Shown here piece after piece: positions 1 through 9,172 of a stretch of DNA of 36,247 nt. Position numbers and translations under genes: made by a program. Within the stretch, counting starts at the first letter, position 1; each line of letters starts with the position of its first letter. The notes below the pieces were generated by a model that saw nothing but the letters and a program-made list of their open reading frames with translations, did not search any database and had not been told where the DNA came from. Origin of the DNA: an uncultured bacterium (GTDB taxonomy: Bacteria > Desulfobacterota > Desulfovibrionia > Desulfovibrionales > Desulfovibrionaceae); assembly GCA_905214305.1 (NCBI GenBank), contig CAJMLK010000025.1:1-36247 (forward strand), read 5' to 3'.

Positions 1-62
1 ATGCCCTGGCGCTCTAAACGCTCTTCTCCGCCTTCTTTGCCCAGACCCACGGCAATACGCAT
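1..62 (-). CDS. 5' end of an unrecognised gene (truncated by window edge)
   Basis: Only the first 20 codons are inside the window. They begin at an ATG at 62 and read MRIAVGLGKEGGEERLERQG. A perfect AGGAGG Shine-Dalgarno lies about 6 nt upstream (complement of 69-74), which makes the start convincing. The short hydrophobic beta-strand followed by a Gly-rich turn is compatible with the first strand of an alpha/beta fold, but that is too little to name a family. The gene diverges from metY, so both may use the 535-nt intergenic region. Confidence 0.6.
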   Translation of the reverse strand, partial: MRIAVGLGKEGGEERLERQG

Positions 63-597
63 AATAGCCTCCTGGCAAGAGTGAATGAACATCTGCGGCG
101 CAGTCCCCCTGCCACTGGGGCCTGCTGTGCGGCGCGAAAAAGTCACGCCGTCCGTGTCGAAGACAACGGCATGGCGACGTCCGGCTTAACGGCCGTGCGC
201 CCTGTGGCGCTGTCTGTGCATAATTCAGGAACTGGTATGATGCGAAAAGGCTGCTGGCTTTGGCGTGTGCGACAATCATGCCCCTCATGTTTTCGCACGG
301 CCAGCTGGCCGTCATTTGCGAAAAATTATATACAGTAAGCGACAAACGGTCAATAGGTTCGTGATTTTTTGCTGGCGTTTACGGATCAGTTCTGCCCCCG
401 TGTGGGCGGATTTGCAAGCTTTGCAAAAAACTTGCACAACCGTCGGCAGGCAGCTGGCTGACGCAGGGCATGCGCGCCGCCTGAATGCGGACCACCCGTG
501 TCAGGTTGCCAGCCGTGTGCGCTTGCTGTATTTTCTTGCGGCGCGGCACGAATGTATGGCCGTGATGATCTTTAAATTTCACCGCATTGAGGATGGC
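63..597. other. divergent intergenic region with a 16-bp palindrome
   Basis: No coding region is convincing here. Reading frames that cross this stretch have no ribosome-binding site and unlikely composition. The main structure is a perfect 16-bp palindrome at 297-312, centred on CAGCTG. It is followed within 20 nt by an A/T-rich run containing TTATATAC (about 326-333), which could be a -10 region. I see no S-box/SAM-riboswitch-like fold before metY. Regulation of metY from this region is inference. Confidence 0.4.
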
Positions 598-1863
598 ATG
601 AAAACGGAATCTCTTTGTCTGCACGCCGGTTACGAGCCAAAAAACGGTGAGCCGCGTGTTGTGCCCATCGCCCAGAGCACCACGTTCAGGTATGAATCCA
701 CCGCAGCCGTGGCGCGGCTGTTTGACCTCGAAGATGCGGGCTTTTTCTATACCCGTCTCGGCAATCCCACTGTGGATGCGGTGGAGCGCAAGATAGCGGC
801 CCTTGAGGGCGGTGTGGGCGCTCTTTGCACATCCTCCGGTCAGGCGGCCAACCTGCTTGCCCTGCTCAATGTGGCCCGCAGCGGCGACCATGTCGTCAGC
901 GCGTCCAGCATTTATGGGGGAACATTCAACCTTTTTGCCGTTACCCTCAAAAAGCTCGGTATTGAAGTGACCTTTGTGGATCAGACCGCGTCTGATGAAG
1001 AGCTTGAAAAAGCCTTCAGACCCAATACAAAGGCGGTGTTCGGAGAAATTTTGACCAATCCGTCCATGGACGTGCTGGATATCGAGCGTTTTGCCGGTCT
1101 GGCGCACAGGCATGGCCTGCCCCTTGTTGTGGACAGCACCTTTGCAACGCCCGTGCTGTGCCGCCCCTTTGAATACGGGGCGGATGTGGTTGTGCACTCC
1201 ACCACCAAATACATGGACGGCCATGCCCTGCAAATGGGCGGCGTTATCGTGGACAGCGGAAATTTTGACTGGACTGGCGGAAAGTTTCCTGAATTTACCG
1301 AGCCTGACCCCTCCTATCACGGGCTGGTCTATACCGAGGCCTTTGGCCGGGCGGCCTTTATCGTCAAGGCCCGTGTGCAGCTCATGCGTGACATGGGCTG
1401 CTGCCAAAGCCCCCAGGGGGCCTTTTATATCAATCAGGGGCTTGAAACCCTGCCCCTGCGCATGGAACGCCACTGTCGCAACGCCGAAAAGGTGGCGGCC
1501 TATCTTGCCGGGCATCCCAAGATCGAATCCGTCAGCTATCCACGTTTGCCGGGCAATCCCAACAAGGCTCTGGCCGACAGATATCTGCCCGATGGTTGCA
1601 GCGGCGTGATCGCCTTTTCCCTCAGGGGAGGACGTGATGCAGGGGCGCGCTTTATCGACAGCCTTACGATGGTTTCCCTCGAAGTGCATGTGGCTGACAT
1701 CCGCACCTGCGTACTGCACCCGGCAAGCTCCACCCACCGGCAACTGACAGACGAGCAGCTGCTCGAAGCGGGAATACATCCCGGCACGGTGCGTCTGTCC
1801 GTCGGGCTTGAACATGTGGATGACATCATTGCGGATCTGGAGCAGGCATTGAAGCAGGCATAG
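598..1863 (+). CDS. metY: O-acetylhomoserine aminocarboxypropyltransferase (MetY-type, PLP)
   Basis: A 421-residue PLP enzyme of the Cys/Met-metabolism family. MetY makes homocysteine from O-acetylhomoserine and sulfide in the cytoplasm, the direct-sulfhydrylation route to methionine; this suits a sulfide-rich cell. Visible motifs are YTRLGNPT near residue 58, the SSGQAA cofactor-binding loop near residue 80, and the PLP lysine K204 in the VVHSTTKY context. The C-terminal LEVHVADIRTCVLHPASSTHR block separates this from CGL/CBL enzymes and is typical of the acetylhomoserine group. The frame is open far upstream, but homology begins at the ATG at 598, preceded by GAGG. It stands alone and is closed by a strong hairpin. 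Related gamma-synthases are the main alternative. Confidence 0.9.
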   Translation: MKTESLCLHAGYEPKNGEPRVVPIAQSTTFRYESTAAVARLFDLEDAGFFYTRLGNPTVDAVERKIAALEGGVGALCTSSGQAANLLALLNVARSGDHVVSASSIYGGTFNLFAVTLKKLGIEVTFVDQTASDEELEKAFRPNTKAVFGEILTNPSMDVLDIERFAGLAHRHGLPLVVDSTFATPVLCRPFEYGADVVVHSTTKYMDGHALQMGGVIVDSGNFDWTGGKFPEFTEPDPSYHGLVYTEAFGRAAFIVKARVQLMRDMGCCQSPQGAFYINQGLETLPLRMERHCRNAEKVAAYLAGHPKIESVSYPRLPGNPNKALADRYLPDGCSGVIAFSLRGGRDAGARFIDSLTMVSLEVHVADIRTCVLHPASSTHRQLTDEQLLEAGIHPGTVRLSVGLEHVDDIIADLEQALKQA

Positions 1864-1889
1864 CCGCTCCTGCCACAGATTCTGTGATT

Positions 1890-1930
1890 CATGAAAAAAG
1901 ACGGCGGAAAATTCGCCGTCTTTTTTCATG
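1890..1930. terminator. strong (probably bidirectional) intrinsic terminator
   Basis: A perfect 17-bp inverted repeat (arms 1890-1906 and 1914-1930, 7-nt loop) starts 27 nt after the metY stop. It has a G/C core (GACGGCG/CGCCGTC) flanked by six A and six T, so U-tracts are present on both strands. It ends metY and can also stop transcription arriving from the minus-strand carboxypeptidase gene. Confidence 0.9.
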
Positions 1931-2157
1931 GCCTTTCGGCACGATGAGCGTTGCTTGTGGGCACGGGGCAGCGGGGCTTTTTTCACCAGCCACGATACCA
2001 GGGGGCGGCGTGCACCGGCGCGTTTGCCTGACGTTTTTGCGCCGTCCGCGTCGGTGATCTGAAAGGCGGACAGTCGGGCTGCGGGCAGCTTCGTGCTTTA
2101 TGGCCGCTGGGCATAAAACAGGGGCAGTTTCAGCCGTGAGCCGTTCTGTGCCCGGCT

Positions 2158-3162
2158 TCAGCGCTTTTTTCTGCCCGCAAACATCTGCTGCACCTTTTTG
2201 GGGGATGCAGGATGGCGAAAGCCGGCCTCAATGAGCCTGCGGGCGGCATTGTCACGCCCGGCTCTGCTTGTGCCGCCCATAACCACGGCCAGCATGCGGG
2301 TTTTACCCCGCTGGGCCGTCACAATAAGATTGTAGCCCGAGGCCACGGTCCAGCCTGTTTTCAAACCGTTGACTCCGGCGACCGTTCCCAGCAACGCATT
2401 GGTATTGCGCGTTTTTCTGTCTCGATAGGTGAGCAGCTGCACATTGTGATAACGCAGGGCGGAAGGGTGGGAGCGCAGATAGGCCCTTGTCATTCGGGCC
2501 ATGTCGCCCGCCGTGGTTTTTTGTCCGGCGGCAGGCAGCCCGGTGGGGTTTTTGAACGTGGTGCGGCTCATGCCCAGGGCCTTGGCTTTCTGGTTCATGG
2601 CGCGCACAAACTGACGGTCATTGCCGCCCGCGCGCCGGGCCACTGCCGTGGCCGCATCGTTGCCCGAAACCACGGCCATGCCTGTAAGCAGCTGTGCGAA
2701 CGTAACCCGGTCGCCTGCCCGCAAATGCATGGATGATCCACCTACGGCAGCCACTTGCGGCGTGATTCGTATTTTTTCGTCAGGCTTGATTTTTCCCGCG
2801 CGGATCTGGTCCATAGCCAGATACATGGTCATGACCTTGGTGAGAGAAGCCGGGGGGATGGCGAGGTCAGGGTTCTTGGCATAAAGAACCTTGCCCGTAT
2901 CCATATTGATAAGTATGGCGGATCGAACAGGCATGGCCGCCAGCGCCTGCCCGGGCGCGGCACAGGCCACAAGCAGGCAGAGCCACAAAAAATGCATTGC
3001 CAGACGCGCGGACGCCAGAAGCTTTTTTTCGTGGCGGAAGCATGCGTGGCATCGTCGTGCAGACGCACTGCCGTTTTCCGCACTGTCTGGCGCGCAGCTG
3101 TCCCTGGGGCGGCAAGGCTTTTCCTCAACCGTGAGCGTAGCGTGAGAATCTTTTTTAACCAT
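2158..3162 (-). CDS. D-alanyl-D-alanine carboxypeptidase (peptidase S11, penicillin-binding)
   Basis: A low-molecular-mass PBP that trims the terminal D-Ala from peptidoglycan stem peptides in the periplasm. All three active-site motifs are present: SLTK (S106, K109), SGN (166-168) and KTG (268-270). The chain ends about 65 residues after KTG, so the C-terminal beta-domain and amphipathic anchor of PBP5/DacA are missing. The start is uncertain. The ATG at 3162 lies 9 nt after the upstream stop, suggesting coupling, but adds about 55 charged residues before the hydrophobic segment. An internal ATG at 2997 would give a clean signal peptide (cleavage after GQALA), though neither start has a good Shine-Dalgarno. 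It is the last gene of a minus-strand run with the transporter at 3172. Confidence 0.88.
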   Translation of the reverse strand: MVKKDSHATLTVEEKPCRPRDSCAPDSAENGSASARRCHACFRHEKKLLASARLAMHFLWLCLLVACAAPGQALAAMPVRSAILINMDTGKVLYAKNPDLAIPPASLTKVMTMYLAMDQIRAGKIKPDEKIRITPQVAAVGGSSMHLRAGDRVTFAQLLTGMAVVSGNDAATAVARRAGGNDRQFVRAMNQKAKALGMSRTTFKNPTGLPAAGQKTTAGDMARMTRAYLRSHPSALRYHNVQLLTYRDRKTRNTNALLGTVAGVNGLKTGWTVASGYNLIVTAQRGKTRMLAVVMGGTSRAGRDNAARRLIEAGFRHPASPKKVQQMFAGRKKR

Positions 3163-3171
3163 TATACTTGG

Positions 3172-4278
3172 CTAGGCATTGTACTTGTAAATACGGTTGG
3201 CTTCCTCCACTGCCTGCATGGCAAAGGCCAGCAGCACGGGGCCTGCAATAAGCCCCACGGGGCCAAAGCTGGAAAGTCCGCAGAGGATGGCAATAATCAG
3301 CACAAAAAAAGGCGCCTTGATGCCCTGTCGTAGAAACAGGGGCCGCAGCACATTGTCCACTCCCGCTACGGCCAGCATTCCCCACAGGCCAAGCCCGATG
3401 GCGGCCATGCCCTTGCCCGTAAACCAGAGCGAAAGGCACAGGGGCAACCATACCAGAGCCGTACCCACCATGGGTATGGGAGCCACCAGCGTTGCCAGCA
3501 AGCCCCAGAAAGCAGGCTGGTTGACGCCCGCCACCGCAAAAGCGATGCCGCACAGAAAACCCTGGGCCAATGCCACCAGAACAATGCCCAGCATGATGCC
3601 GCGCAATGCCCGCTGGATGGCAGTGATGAATCGGCGCAGCATGGGTTGGGAAATATGGAATATCCTGCCCGTAATCTTGCGTACGCGGCGGGAATAGATG
3701 GTAAATATCACTGTCAGGCTTATAAAGAGAAACCCGGTCCAGAGCACGGTCATGGTTCCGCCGAGAAAGTCCACTCCGCGCGACAGCAGCAGGCCCATGG
3801 CGCTGTCGAAAAAGTTGTCCAGCCGTGTAAGCAGGTCGTTAAAGGCGCGCTCGAGCCGCGGGTGCTCCATAAGGCTCTGCCGCCACTGCTGGATATAGTT
3901 GACCCATTCGGCGGGCAACTGGAAATTATTGGCCTGAAGTTCGCGCAGCCGCGTAAAACCGGCCGCGGCCTGCGGCGATACCAGCAGGACCAGTACCGAA
4001 ATCGGCACGATGATGGCTGCCAGCAGCATGGCGATGTACCCGTAAAGGGGCGAAGAATTGATCAGAGAAACAAGAAAGCGGCGCTTGCGCGAATCCGGCT
4101 GGCTGCGCTTGATGCGAATGCGCCAGCTACGGGCTTTTTGTCTCAGTTTGCGGTATTGCGGCAGGGTAAGGCAGGACAGGCAGGCCGCCATGAAAATTGT
4201 GCCGGGGTTGGGCAGCAGAAGCAGATACCAGGCCAGTACGGCCAGCAGGTAGAGCAAGCGGGGCATTGTTTGTGTCAT
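3172..4278 (-). CDS. AI-2E family transporter (PerM/TqsA-type membrane protein)
   Basis: A 368-residue polytopic inner-membrane protein with the layout of the AI-2E exporter family (formerly UPF0118). Two short hydrophobic hairpins lie at the N-terminus (about residues 8-45 and 75-100), then a soluble helical insert, then a hydrophobic C-terminal half. The family's signatures are visible: the PAFWGLLATLVAPIPMVGT loop and the late GPVGLIAGPVLLAF segment. Substrates of most members are unknown; quorum-signal export and sodium-proton exchange have both been shown in the family, so no substrate should be assumed here. It is probably co-transcribed with the downstream carboxypeptidase, 9 nt away. 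Confidence 0.85.
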   Translation of the reverse strand: MTQTMPRLLYLLAVLAWYLLLLPNPGTIFMAACLSCLTLPQYRKLRQKARSWRIRIKRSQPDSRKRRFLVSLINSSPLYGYIAMLLAAIIVPISVLVLLVSPQAAAGFTRLRELQANNFQLPAEWVNYIQQWRQSLMEHPRLERAFNDLLTRLDNFFDSAMGLLLSRGVDFLGGTMTVLWTGFLFISLTVIFTIYSRRVRKITGRIFHISQPMLRRFITAIQRALRGIMLGIVLVALAQGFLCGIAFAVAGVNQPAFWGLLATLVAPIPMVGTALVWLPLCLSLWFTGKGMAAIGLGLWGMLAVAGVDNVLRPLFLRQGIKAPFFVLIIAILCGLSSFGPVGLIAGPVLLAFAMQAVEEANRIYKYNA

Positions 4279-4447
4279 GCAATAGGCCTTGGGTTGCGTG
4301 CCCCATCGTTCTGGATGCGGTTGATGTGGTTAATGCGGCCCGTGCCACGGGCTTGGCGCATGTGATGCCCGGTGAGTGTCAAAAGGTCGGGCGCAGCCAG
4401 CCTAGCAAATATATGCGTGGTCTGCCAAGCCTTCCGGCCCTGTGTGG

Positions 4448-4482
4448 AAAAAAGAAGAATTTGAATGAAAAACTTCTTTTTT
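4448..4482. terminator. A/T-rich terminator hairpin between glycosyltransferase and transporter genes
   Basis: The inverted repeat AAAAAAGAAG/CTTCTTTTTT has a 15-nt loop. On the minus strand the U-tract follows the stem and it lies about 24 nt after the stop of the 4506-5612 gene. The stem is weak (only two G-C pairs), so termination may be partial. Confidence 0.5.
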
Positions 4483-4505
4483 ATTAGCAAGTTATACGCA
4501 AACGC

Positions 4506-5612
4506 TCAAAGGTTGAGACTTTGTGGATCAAAGTTTTTGTAAAAGGTGCGTTCCATTGTCTGCAGGGGAACTGCTGTTTGAGCAAGGGCCGTGCGCCACG
4601 CGGCATGCAGAGAAGCGCCGTCTGAAAAATCTTGTATTTCAGGGCAGATCCTTCGGCACAATGCGCGTACCTCGTCTGTCAGGTCACGGGCGCAAGCAGG
4701 CAGGGTGCAGGCAATGGCGCAGGCTTGCAGGGCATGGCTCCGCCCGGTGAGTCCGGATGGCGGGGCGTTTTTTTCGGCCCGCAGGGCATGGAGCAGACTT
4801 TGCTTCGCCTGCTCCAGCAATATGGGGATATTATTTGCGCTGTAATGGCGTTGCTCTGTGGTGCAGGCCAGTACTCCGGCCAGATGGGCGAGAGCGGCGG
4901 CAAAAAGACCCTCTTCAGGCAGGTTTTTGCTGTCATCAAGATTTTCTCCGATGACCCTGAGAACCTGCATTCGTATATGTTGGCCGTCAACCGTGCGGGA
5001 AAGGCTTTGAGGGCGGTGTACATACACTGCCATGCCGTCGGTATTGGCGACAAGGCGCAGGCCCGCGTGAGCGCACTGATACCAGAACAGCCAGTCTTCG
5101 CATGCGGGCAGGGGGGCGAAGCGCCGTTCGCCCACGGCGCTTCGCCTGAGCATGAAGGTGTGCACCGGTGAGATGTTGGAATGCCACAGGTGCAGCGGAT
5201 ACCGCCCCTGGCGCAGAGGCCAGAAGTGTCCACCGGACGTGCCCTCCACGAGGTTCAGGCAAAGGCATACGCTGATGTCCGCGCTGTGACGGCGCAGGCT
5301 CTCCACACCGGAACGCAGGCAATCACGGCAAAGCAGATCGTCGGCATCCAGAAAAACGAGGTAGTCGCCCGTGGCAGCATCCATCCCCCTGTTGCGCGCC
5401 CGGGAAGTACCCGCATTGGGCTGGCGCAGGCACTGCACCTGAGGGAAAAAACTTTTCAGGTAGTCCTGCGTGCCGTCGTCGGACCCGTCGTCCACCACGA
5501 TGATTTCCAGCTCCAGCTCCTTGCAGCGCTGCGCCTCAAGGCTTGTCAGGGCGCGCTTCAGGTAGGTGCGGCTATTATACGAAGGAATGACCACTGAAAC
5601 TACGGGCGGCAT
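4506..5612 (-). CDS. family 2 glycosyltransferase
   Basis: A 368-residue GT-A fold enzyme that would transfer a sugar from a nucleotide donor to a surface glycan. Motifs in order: VVIPSYNS (7-14), the nucleotide-binding VVDDGSDDGT (39-48), NAGTSRARNRG (66-76) and the metal-binding FLDADD (87-92). The GT2 core fills roughly the first 230 residues; the C-terminal 130 are helical and unassigned. The frame is open further upstream, but the ATG at 5612 has an AGGAG box 5 nt away and begins exactly at the domain, so I chose it. It diverges from the large glycosyltransferase at 5900 across 287 nt, suggesting a shared surface-polysaccharide role. Donor and acceptor cannot be read from the sequence. 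Confidence 0.88.
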   Translation of the reverse strand: MPPVVSVVIPSYNSRTYLKRALTSLEAQRCKELELEIIVVDDGSDDGTQDYLKSFFPQVQCLRQPNAGTSRARNRGMDAATGDYLVFLDADDLLCRDCLRSGVESLRRHSADISVCLCLNLVEGTSGGHFWPLRQGRYPLHLWHSNISPVHTFMLRRSAVGERRFAPLPACEDWLFWYQCAHAGLRLVANTDGMAVYVHRPQSLSRTVDGQHIRMQVLRVIGENLDDSKNLPEEGLFAAALAHLAGVLACTTEQRHYSANNIPILLEQAKQSLLHALRAEKNAPPSGLTGRSHALQACAIACTLPACARDLTDEVRALCRRICPEIQDFSDGASLHAAWRTALAQTAVPLQTMERTFYKNFDPQSLNL

Positions 5613-5899
5613 GAAGACTCCTGCATACGTGCGTGAGACAGCTCCGGGCGGGGCGTGTGAGAAAATGTCCTGTGGGCAGAGTAGCGCTTTTTCTTCCAGC
5701 CCGCAAAACACGATGCCGAGAACGTCGTCCTCAGGATGAGGGCACAGGGTTGCAGGGGCAAAGCAGCCCGTCTGCAATGCGGTATCGCACTTTCGGGGCG
5801 GATGGCGCAACAGCCGCAAAGTGCACGGCTTGTGCGGTTTGCGGCTTGGCAAGGGGCCGTTGCGTTGCGCCACCTCCAGCCCTGTGCTAGCCTGCCGCA

Positions 5900-8800
5900 A
5901 TGATAGATGGAGCACATGACAGACCCTGGCTGACGGTTTTGCTTGGCACTTTGCCGGAGTTCTCCCCCCAGGGCTGTTGCGCTGCCCTTGAGTCCGCCGG
6001 GGCAGCAGGGCAGGTGCTCATGGTGGCATGCCAGGAAGCGGTGCGGACGCACATCATGCCTCTGGGGCAAGATATGGTGCGGCGTGGGGCAATGCATGCC
6101 TTTCGCTGTTACAGCCCGTCCGCGGGTCAATCTTGTCTGGAGGCCCTCAATCAGGCCGCCGGTCAGGTGCGCACTCCCTATCTTTTGCTTCTTTCTTCGG
6201 CGGTGCGTCTTTTGCCCGGCAGTTTGCCTGCAATGCGGCGCAGGCTTGAAAGTTCAGACCAGCTTGCCGGGGTCAATCCTCTCTTTCTTTACCGCCAGCA
6301 GGCATTCGTTTCGCCTGTTTCACTGGCGGACACTGTCGCTCCCTCCCAGCCCCGCATCGCCCACATGGGCAGTGCAGGAGATTGCCTTGGGCAGCTGCGG
6401 TATCTGTATGAAGGTCTGCCGCTGGCGCATGAGCTGGCCAGAAAGCGGAGATTTTTTCAGCTTGCCCATGTGGGAGCGCTTTTGCTGCGACGCGAGGATT
6501 TTTTGTCCACAGGCGGGTTTGCGACAGCTTTGGACGAGCTTGCACCTCAGGATTTCTGTCTGCGTCTGGCTGCACCGCAGCCCGGTGCTCCGGGCCGTGA
6601 GCAGCAGCGTTTTTTCAGCAGTGAACCTGACGCACTGGCTGTTCTGGCTGATGACATGGATAGCTGGAAGACCTGCGGATTGTGGAACAGTCTGCTCTTG
6701 CGCGGCAGGCTGCACCCCGGCCTGCTGCACCCGGATCAGCCGGAGCATGCGCGGCAAGACGGGCTGGACTATGCGTGTACCGACTGGCTGCATCCGGAAC
6801 CGTCCCTGACGCCCGGCCGGGAGCAGGATATGCCTGCGATGTATGGCATGTCCGGCAGGGCTGAGACTTCCGGTGCTCCCGGCAGGCCAGACATTTCAAG
6901 CATCCTCGATAGTTCTGATACTCCCGCCATGTCAGCATGGCTGCGTTGGCGGCATGATCCACGTCCGCAACATCTTCTTGATATGATGGGGCTTCTGCCT
7001 CATGCGCAGCAACGCGCAGCTCTGGCCCTTTGCCGTGACCTGCCCGACAGCCTGCCACGTGCCTTGTCCTGGTATGTTGAGGCCGCCCGCAGCTTGCGCA
7101 GCTACGGGCATGTGGAGGGATATTCCGTTTTGGCGACACGGGCCGGGGAGTGGTTGCAGCGGGCGGAAACGTTTCGGCGCGAGTCGTTGCGTCCCGGCAT
7201 GCGCGCACTGCAAGAGGAAGGGCTGTATGCCTGCGGTTTGGACAATTGTCCCGCGATTTATGATGCATGGCTTGAACTTGTGGCGCAGGAAAATTCCAAT
7301 GCAAAAACAGTGTCACAAGACGTTGCTGGGCAGAAAAATCAGTGCAGCACGCTGACGGTCGGCCGTCAATGGCCCATAATGGCCGTCGTTATGCCTGTGT
7401 ACAGCCCGCAGCCAGACCATTTGCGCGCGGCACTGGATTCTGTTCTGGCCCAGACGTATCCGCACTGGCAGCTCTGTATTGCTGATGACGCTTCACCAGA
7501 CCCGCATACGCCAGAAATACTGCGCGCCTATGCTGCGCAAGATGCCCGGTTGCGCTACGTGCGGCGTGAAGGCAACGGGCATATTTCGCTGGCAAGCAAC
7601 AGCGCGCTGGAACTGGTTGACGCACCGTGGACGGGCTTTTTTGACCACGATGACCTGCTGGCTCCCGCCGCTCTTGCCTTGATGGCCGAAGTGGCCGTGT
7701 CCGTACCTCGTCTGGGTTTGGCCTTTAGTGACGAAGACAAGGTGGATTCCCGCGGTGTGCGGCGTACGCCCATCTTCAAGGGGGACTTTGATCCCTGGAC
7801 ACAGTACGTCTGGCATTTTTCTGTCTATTCCACAGAGCTTCTGCGTCGCCTTGGCGGCTTGCGGGTGGGTCTGGAGGGATCACAGGACTATGATCTCAGT
7901 TTGCGCGCCACGGAATGCCTCGGCCCGGAGCAGATTGTTCATGTGCCGGAGGTGCTTTACCACTGGCGCATTCACGAGGGCAGCTCAAGCGGGGCGCTAG
8001 GGGCCAAACCCTATGTTCTTGAGGCAACGCGCCGCGCGCTGAACGAAAGTGCCGCCCGACAGGGGCTTTCAGCGGTTGCCGCGCCTGCGGGGCGCAATAA
8101 TTTTTACGCCCTGCGTTTTGCCGTGCCGACCTGCAAATGCAGCGTTGTCTTGCTGGCCCGTCACGGAAGGCCCGTGCAGGCCGGATTATGGCAGGCGTTG
8201 ACGCGGCTTGCCGCGATCTTGCCTCTGGAAGTGCTTTGCCAGCCTGTGGCAACCGACGGCGGAGCAGCTTTTGCTGCCGCGCCCGCATCGCTTGGCGCCC
8301 GTCTTTTGCCCCCGCCGCAAGGCGGGGAAGAGGGCGACTGGAATGCTGCCTGCAATCTGGCTGCCCGCGCAGCCTGCGGGGACGCGCTGCTTTTTCTGGA
8401 TGCATCGCTGTTGCCCCACGGCGATTGCCGGCCGGAACAATTGCTGGCCCTGGCATTGCAGCCCGGCGTGGGAACTGTGGGCGGCATGCTGCGGCATGGA
8501 GATATTCTTTGGCATGCGGGCTTGATGCCGGATGTTGACGGACAGACCTTTGCGCTCCAGCGTGGTGCGGACTGCCTGTTGCTGCCTTCGCTCTGCTGGG
8601 GACAGCTTTTGCTGACGCGCAGGGTACTGGCAGCACCGCAGCAGACTCTGGCCGTGGCGCGGCAGATGTTTTTGGGGCATGACGGGCTGAACCCCGGCCT
8701 GGGAGCCTGGGCAGGGGCTGATCTGGCCTTGCGCATGGCCGCCGCCGGGCGGCACAGCCTTGTTTGCCCCTGGGCCTGGTGGCAGGTTGCTGCGGACGGC

Positions 8801-9097
8801 CTTGATGTGGCGGACAGCAGGGCCGGGCTGGTCAATTTTCGGGGCAGGGGAGTGGGCTACTGTCCGGGGTCCAAAACAGAAACGCCCCAGGCGCTGGAGA
8901 AATTTCTCGCGCTCTGGGGCGTATCCGTTCAAAAAAGCGGCCTGCGAAACAGAAATCTGTGCGCTGGCTCTGATCAGGGCTGGACCCTGATGCTGGAAAA
9001 AAAATTATGGTTTGCCGGTTCGGAGCATGCTGGTTTTGCGAATGCATGCGCGCAAAGCCTGCACGACCTTCACATGGACATTCACCCGCGCGGATAG
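5900..9097 (+). CDS. large glycosyltransferase with three GT2-like modules
   Basis: A 1065-residue protein. The central module (about residues 490-735) is a canonical family 2 glycosyltransferase: VVMPVYSP, IADDASPD, FFDHDDLL (metal site near residues 581-584), LAFSDEDKVD and a YHWRIHEGSSS end. The N-terminal part (about 1-290) has a degenerate GT2 outline, TPYLLLLSSAVRLLPGSL then GALLLRREDFLSTGGF, with the DxD replaced. The C-terminal part (about 744-1000) again looks GT2-like (DALLFLDASLLPHG, VGTVGGMLRHGDILWHAG, ADLALRMAAAG) with an altered DxD. Such proteins usually assemble O-antigen or capsule. The start has no obvious Shine-Dalgarno; the ATG at 5916 hits a stop at once, supporting 5900. 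Confidence 0.85.
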   Translation: MIDGAHDRPWLTVLLGTLPEFSPQGCCAALESAGAAGQVLMVACQEAVRTHIMPLGQDMVRRGAMHAFRCYSPSAGQSCLEALNQAAGQVRTPYLLLLSSAVRLLPGSLPAMRRRLESSDQLAGVNPLFLYRQQAFVSPVSLADTVAPSQPRIAHMGSAGDCLGQLRYLYEGLPLAHELARKRRFFQLAHVGALLLRREDFLSTGGFATALDELAPQDFCLRLAAPQPGAPGREQQRFFSSEPDALAVLADDMDSWKTCGLWNSLLLRGRLHPGLLHPDQPEHARQDGLDYACTDWLHPEPSLTPGREQDMPAMYGMSGRAETSGAPGRPDISSILDSSDTPAMSAWLRWRHDPRPQHLLDMMGLLPHAQQRAALALCRDLPDSLPRALSWYVEAARSLRSYGHVEGYSVLATRAGEWLQRAETFRRESLRPGMRALQEEGLYACGLDNCPAIYDAWLELVAQENSNAKTVSQDVAGQKNQCSTLTVGRQWPIMAVVMPVYSPQPDHLRAALDSVLAQTYPHWQLCIADDASPDPHTPEILRAYAAQDARLRYVRREGNGHISLASNSALELVDAPWTGFFDHDDLLAPAALALMAEVAVSVPRLGLAFSDEDKVDSRGVRRTPIFKGDFDPWTQYVWHFSVYSTELLRRLGGLRVGLEGSQDYDLSLRATECLGPEQIVHVPEVLYHWRIHEGSSSGALGAKPYVLEATRRALNESAARQGLSAVAAPAGRNNFYALRFAVPTCKCSVVLLARHGRPVQAGLWQALTRLAAILPLEVLCQPVATDGGAAFAAAPASLGARLLPPPQGGEEGDWNAACNLAARAACGDALLFLDASLLPHGDCRPEQLLALALQPGVGTVGGMLRHGDILWHAGLMPDVDGQTFALQRGADCLLLPSLCWGQLLLTRRVLAAPQQTLAVARQMFLGHDGLNPGLGAWAGADLALRMAAAGRHSLVCPWAWWQVAADGLDVADSRAGLVNFRGRGVGYCPGSKTETPQALEKFLALWGVSVQKSGLRNRNLCAGSDQGWTLMLEKKLWFAGSEHAGFANACAQSLHDLHMDIHPRG

Positions 9098-9124
9098 CCC
9101 GCGCCTGCGCCTCCGTGGCGGAGG
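9088..9124 (+). terminator. two adjacent hairpins at the end of the large glycosyltransferase gene
   Basis: A 6-bp G/C hairpin (GCGCGG/CCGCGC, 9088-9104) spans the TAG stop codon. It is followed by CCTCCG/CGGAGG with a 3-nt loop (9110-9124) and then TTTG. The U-tract is short, so this is a weak terminator or an mRNA 3'-end stabiliser. Confidence 0.4.
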
Positions 9125-9172
9125 TTTGTCCGTCCAGCCGGCCGGTCAGGGCGTTGTTGGTGTAACAGCGCT

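Noticed and set aside
63..597. SAM riboswitch upstream of metY
   Set aside because: No S-box, SAM-II or SAM-IV-like stem order could be found by eye.
379..1986. Long open frame antisense to metY
   Set aside because: It is a compositional shadow of a GC-rich gene; its residues are His/Gly/Arg-rich and it runs through the terminator.
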